From NCBI GenBank assembly GCA_023422835.1, contig JAFAGI010000003.1, positions 1 through 25,831 of the forward strand: 25,831 nt of DNA, read 5' to 3'. Under the pieces are notes generated by a model, which worked only from the letters and a program-made list of their open reading frames with translations, searched no databases and had not been told where the DNA came from. This DNA comes from Bacteroidota bacterium. Its GTDB lineage: Bacteria > Bacteroidota > Bacteroidia > Chitinophagales > Chitinophagaceae. Positions 24,850 through 25,831 of this stretch are shown here, piece by piece. Position 1 is the stretch's first letter; each line of letters opens with the position of its first letter. Both the position numbers and the translations under genes were made by a program.

Positions 24850-25831
24850 CTACAATGTAATATCAAGTCCTAGTGTAAATATACGTGGTGTTCTGCCCCG
24901 GTTTTCAGGATCGAAATAGGTCCAGTTACTGATGACGAAAGCATTGTCCACATTGGCGCTTAGCCGTAAGCTTTGCACAGAAAATCTTTTTAAATAAACA
25001 GCAGGAACTCTATATGAAAGTGATGCATTTTGTAGCCTGAGATAATCCCTCCTTTTATAAATATTAATATTAGGATTCGATGTATTTGCACCTAACTTAG
25101 CATATTCATTAGATGGTTTTTCGGGCATCCAATACTCTGTATATATTGAGTTGGAACGGTCAAAAAACCTATTGTCCTCATTTCTGGCCATATTGTCTAT
25201 TGCCAAATAATTAAAGTCCCCTCTTAAAACAAATGAAAAATCAATATTCTCCCACAGAGTAAGATCACTTCTGAAAGAGGCTCTAAACAGGGGGACAGAA
25301 GAACCAAGCCATTGCTTATCCAATTGATTAAGAACACTGTCTCCATTTGCATCAAATACTCTTGGATCTCCGGGCGTTTTACCGTATTTTTTGGCAATTA
25401 CTTCTTCTCCTAATTGCCAAATACCAATCATTTTATAATCAAAAATGTCATTAATACCATGACCGATGTACCAGCCATTCTGAACATCATCATCTTCTCT
25501 CTGCCCAATAACCTTTCCATTCGCATCCAGCACATCAACCATTTCGCCGTACAAATGCCTGATCACATTTTTGTTTGCACTGAATATTAACGAAGTTTTC
25601 CAAAAAAACTTGTGAGGGATATTTAAATTAATGCTTGACAAAGTCATCTCTAACCCTTTGTTATCCACCTGGCCTAGATTCGTGATTATACTTCTAAATC
25701 CTGTAATAGTTGGCAATGAACGCATCAATATCAAATCGGTGGTTTTGTTATAATAAGCATCAATAATACCACTCAGCCGGTTATTCAATAATGCGAAATC
25801 CAGTCCAATGTTGGCAGCTCGTGTACGCTCC
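24850..25831 (-). CDS. SusC-like TonB-dependent transporter (right PUL), C-terminal part only
   Basis: The frame is open from the right edge to a stop at 24852-24850, giving about 327 C-terminal residues. It starts ERTRAANIGLDFALLNNRLS and ends RTPRIFTLGLDITL, the typical last beta-strand of SusC barrels. Typical late-barrel blocks are GIIDAYYNKTTDLI, GLEMTLSSINLN, DPRVFDANGDSVLNQLDKQW (a calcium-loop-like DANGD), the YLRLQNASLSYRVP strand, and VQSLRLSANVDNAFVISNW. The first in-frame start codon inside the window is an internal TTG, so that is not the real start. It pairs with the SusD downstream and forms its import channel. The promoter and N-terminal plug are outside the window. Confidence 0.95.
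   Translation of the reverse strand, partial: ERTRAANIGLDFALLNNRLSGIIDAYYNKTTDLILMRSLPTITGFRSIITNLGQVDNKGLEMTLSSINLNIPHKFFWKTSLIFSANKNVIRHLYGEMVDVLDANGKVIGQREDDDVQNGWYIGHGINDIFDYKMIGIWQLGEEVIAKKYGKTPGDPRVFDANGDSVLNQLDKQWLGSSVPLFRASFRSDLTLWENIDFSFVLRGDFNYLAIDNMARNEDNRFFDRSNSIYTEYWMPEKPSNEYAKLGANTSNPNINIYKRRDYLRLQNASLSYRVPAVYLKRFSVQSLRLSANVDNAFVISNWTYFDPENRGRTPRIFTLGLDITL

Noticed and set aside
1..25831. CRISPR array, tRNA, rRNA, insertion sequence, integrase or phage genes
   Set aside because: No regularly spaced repeats, cloverleaf-like segments, transposase motifs or terminal inverted repeats were found on either strand.

Overview
The window looks like accessory carbohydrate-degradation DNA from a Bacteroidota, most likely a free-living Sphingobacteriia/Chitinophagia-type bacterium (inferred from the AT-rich sequence, SusC/SusD pairs, an AraC-type two-component regulator of the SusC-operon kind, and start sites without clear Shine-Dalgarno sequences). 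It holds parts of two adjacent polysaccharide utilization loci (PULs). There are no rRNA or tRNA genes, CRISPR arrays, insertion sequences or integrases that I can recognise.

Region 1 (1-3814, minus strand): a SusC-like TonB-dependent transporter starting at 2342 and running off the left edge. Upstream of it lies a 302-base promoter region, then a separate lipoprotein gene (2645-3814) for a GH93/sialidase-fold beta-propeller enzyme. Region 2 (about 3815-8036, plus strand): a periplasmic-propeller sensor histidine kinase and an AraC-type response regulator overlapping by 4 bases. Together they equal one classical hybrid two-component regulator split in two. Region 3 (8131-25831, minus strand): one long operon, read right to left. 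It encodes a SusC (C-terminal part only), SusD, a Tat-exported GH99/WbsX-like protein, two tandem GH115 alpha-glucuronidases, an iduronate-sulfatase-like sulfatase, a GH43 enzyme, a decayed glycosidase remnant, a GH127-clan beta-L-arabinofuranosidase-like enzyme and a sialate-O-acetylesterase-like esterase. After the SusC/SusD junction the gaps are 60 bases or less.

Working model (inference): the big operon imports and strips an acetylated, probably sulfated, glucuronic-acid- and pentose-containing polysaccharide. The esterase removes acetyl groups, the sulfatase removes sulfate, the GH115 pair removes (4-O-methyl-)glucuronate, and the GH43 and GH127-type enzymes remove arabinose or xylose. 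The GH93-like protein and the left SusC point to an arabinan-type substrate for the neighbouring locus.

The least ordinary signals are in non-coding DNA. (a) A 41-base segment carrying TGTCTCA-type direct repeats 21 bases apart occurs in front of the left SusC and again in the leader of the sensor kinase, as expected for the regulator's own binding site. (b) A leader module of about 90 bases, with a conserved hairpin and two conserved micro-ORFs, sits immediately before the start codons of both the GH93-like gene and the distant SusD. (c) A pseudogene at 12121-12535 keeps only the two ends of a former large glycosidase.
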